Shown in pieces: positions 5,426 to 5,745 of a stretch of DNA of 5,745 nt (position 1 is the stretch's first letter; every line of letters begins with the position of its first letter). Under the pieces are notes generated by a model. It was given only the letters and a program-made list of their open reading frames with translations, was not told the DNA's origin and ran no database searches. The DNA is from Methanospirillum hungatei (GTDB taxonomy: Archaea; Halobacteriota; Methanomicrobia; Methanomicrobiales; Methanospirillaceae): the NCBI RefSeq assembly GCF_020216685.1, contig NZ_JAIWNS010000249.1:1-5745 (forward strand), read 5' to 3'. Position numbers and translations under genes: made by a program.

Positions 5426-5745
5426 GTGAGTGGCAGTTCCATAAAACAACGTATCCATATCATTTTGGATAAGCCTGCATGGCATGACAGGACTGCTGTT
5501 GTCATCCACGGAGTACTCGCAACAGTAATCCTGGTAAATACCATTGCTATTATTTTATTAACCGTCCGCACGATTGCAGAGCACCTGGGCGATATCCTGA
5601 CAGGTATCATCAATGTCTGCATGGTGGTGTTCATCTGTGAGTATGTTCTCCGGATGTGGGCCTGCACCGATACGCATCATCCGGTCCGCATGGTCACCGA
5701 CCGGGTCAGATATGCATTCCATGTATACCTGATCATCGACCTGTT
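5426..5745 (+). CDS. Voltage-gated ion channel (probably K+), N-terminal voltage-sensor part (3' truncated by window edge)
   Basis: Reading from a GTG gives 106 codons open to the window edge. A cytosolic start (KQRIHIILDKPAWHDR, residues 7-22) leads to helix S1 (about 24-47). S2 (about 57-79) carries the hallmark FICEYVLRMWAC (69-80), with F69 and E72 in the positions of the Kv charge-transfer Phe and acidic residue, and R76 after them. A loop then leads to the start of S3, YAFHVYLIIDL (96-106), whose D105 matches the conserved S3 Asp. This pattern is that of a Kv-type voltage sensor; S4, pore and selectivity filter lie beyond the window. K+ selectivity is therefore inferred only from the family, and a voltage-sensor-only or non-selective protein remains possible. 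The GTG is chosen for the AGGAG upstream and because the next in-frame ATG (residue 66) is inside S2. It lies 23 bp after the DUF6438-like gene, suggesting co-transcription. Confidence 0.8.
   Translation, partial: MSGSSIKQRIHIILDKPAWHDRTAVVIHGVLATVILVNTIAIILLTVRTIAEHLGDILTGIINVCMVVFICEYVLRMWACTDTHHPVRMVTDRVRYAFHVYLIIDL

Noticed and set aside
5404..5667. Minus-strand open frame at the right end
   Set aside because: The + strand reads as a voltage sensor with S1, S2 and S3 hallmarks, so the antisense frame is a shadow.

Overview
The window looks like a piece of a methanogenic euryarchaeal chromosome, most likely Methanomicrobiales or a close relative. This placement is inferred. It rests on an archaeal four-subunit-type pyruvate:ferredoxin oxidoreductase, a methanogen-like medium-chain acyl-CoA synthetase, TATA-box and oligo-T signals, several apparently leaderless starts, and exported TPR proteins. 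All genes are on the + strand, no stretch over 300 bases lacks a gene, and I see no RNA genes, mobile elements or CRISPR.

Region 1 (1-1417) is the 3' end of a por operon. It holds the C-terminal half of the alpha subunit (porA, cut by the window edge), then the gamma (porC) and delta (porD) subunits, packed with a 1-nt overlap and a 1-nt gap. The TPP-binding beta subunit is not in the window.

Region 2 (1418-3382) is a single gene with its own promoter. It encodes an AMP-forming acyl-CoA synthetase with all the expected adenylation motifs, but the frame begins with about 42 residues that read as a ribbon-helix-helix (RHH, CopG/NikR/PutA-type) DNA-binding domain. A perfect 18-bp palindrome lies between the TATA box and the start codon, a good position for an autoregulatory operator. 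The synthetase would make an acyl-CoA (possibly acetyl-CoA), and POR would reductively carboxylate acetyl-CoA to pyruvate, so the two neighbours fit acetate or short-acid assimilation. The RHH-enzyme fusion plus palindrome resembles PutA-type trigger enzymes and is the best candidate here for an undescribed system.

Region 3 (3442-5402) is a run of exported proteins. Two tandem paralogous TPR proteins share an identical 16-residue tryptophan-rich motif in their extracellular N-terminal part, and the second may be a lipoprotein. A small secreted protein with a DUF6438-like CFGTCPVY core follows.

Region 4 (5426-end) is the start of a voltage-gated ion channel with S1, S2 and the beginning of S3 of a voltage sensor. 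It starts at a GTG 23 bp after the DUF6438-like gene and runs off the window.
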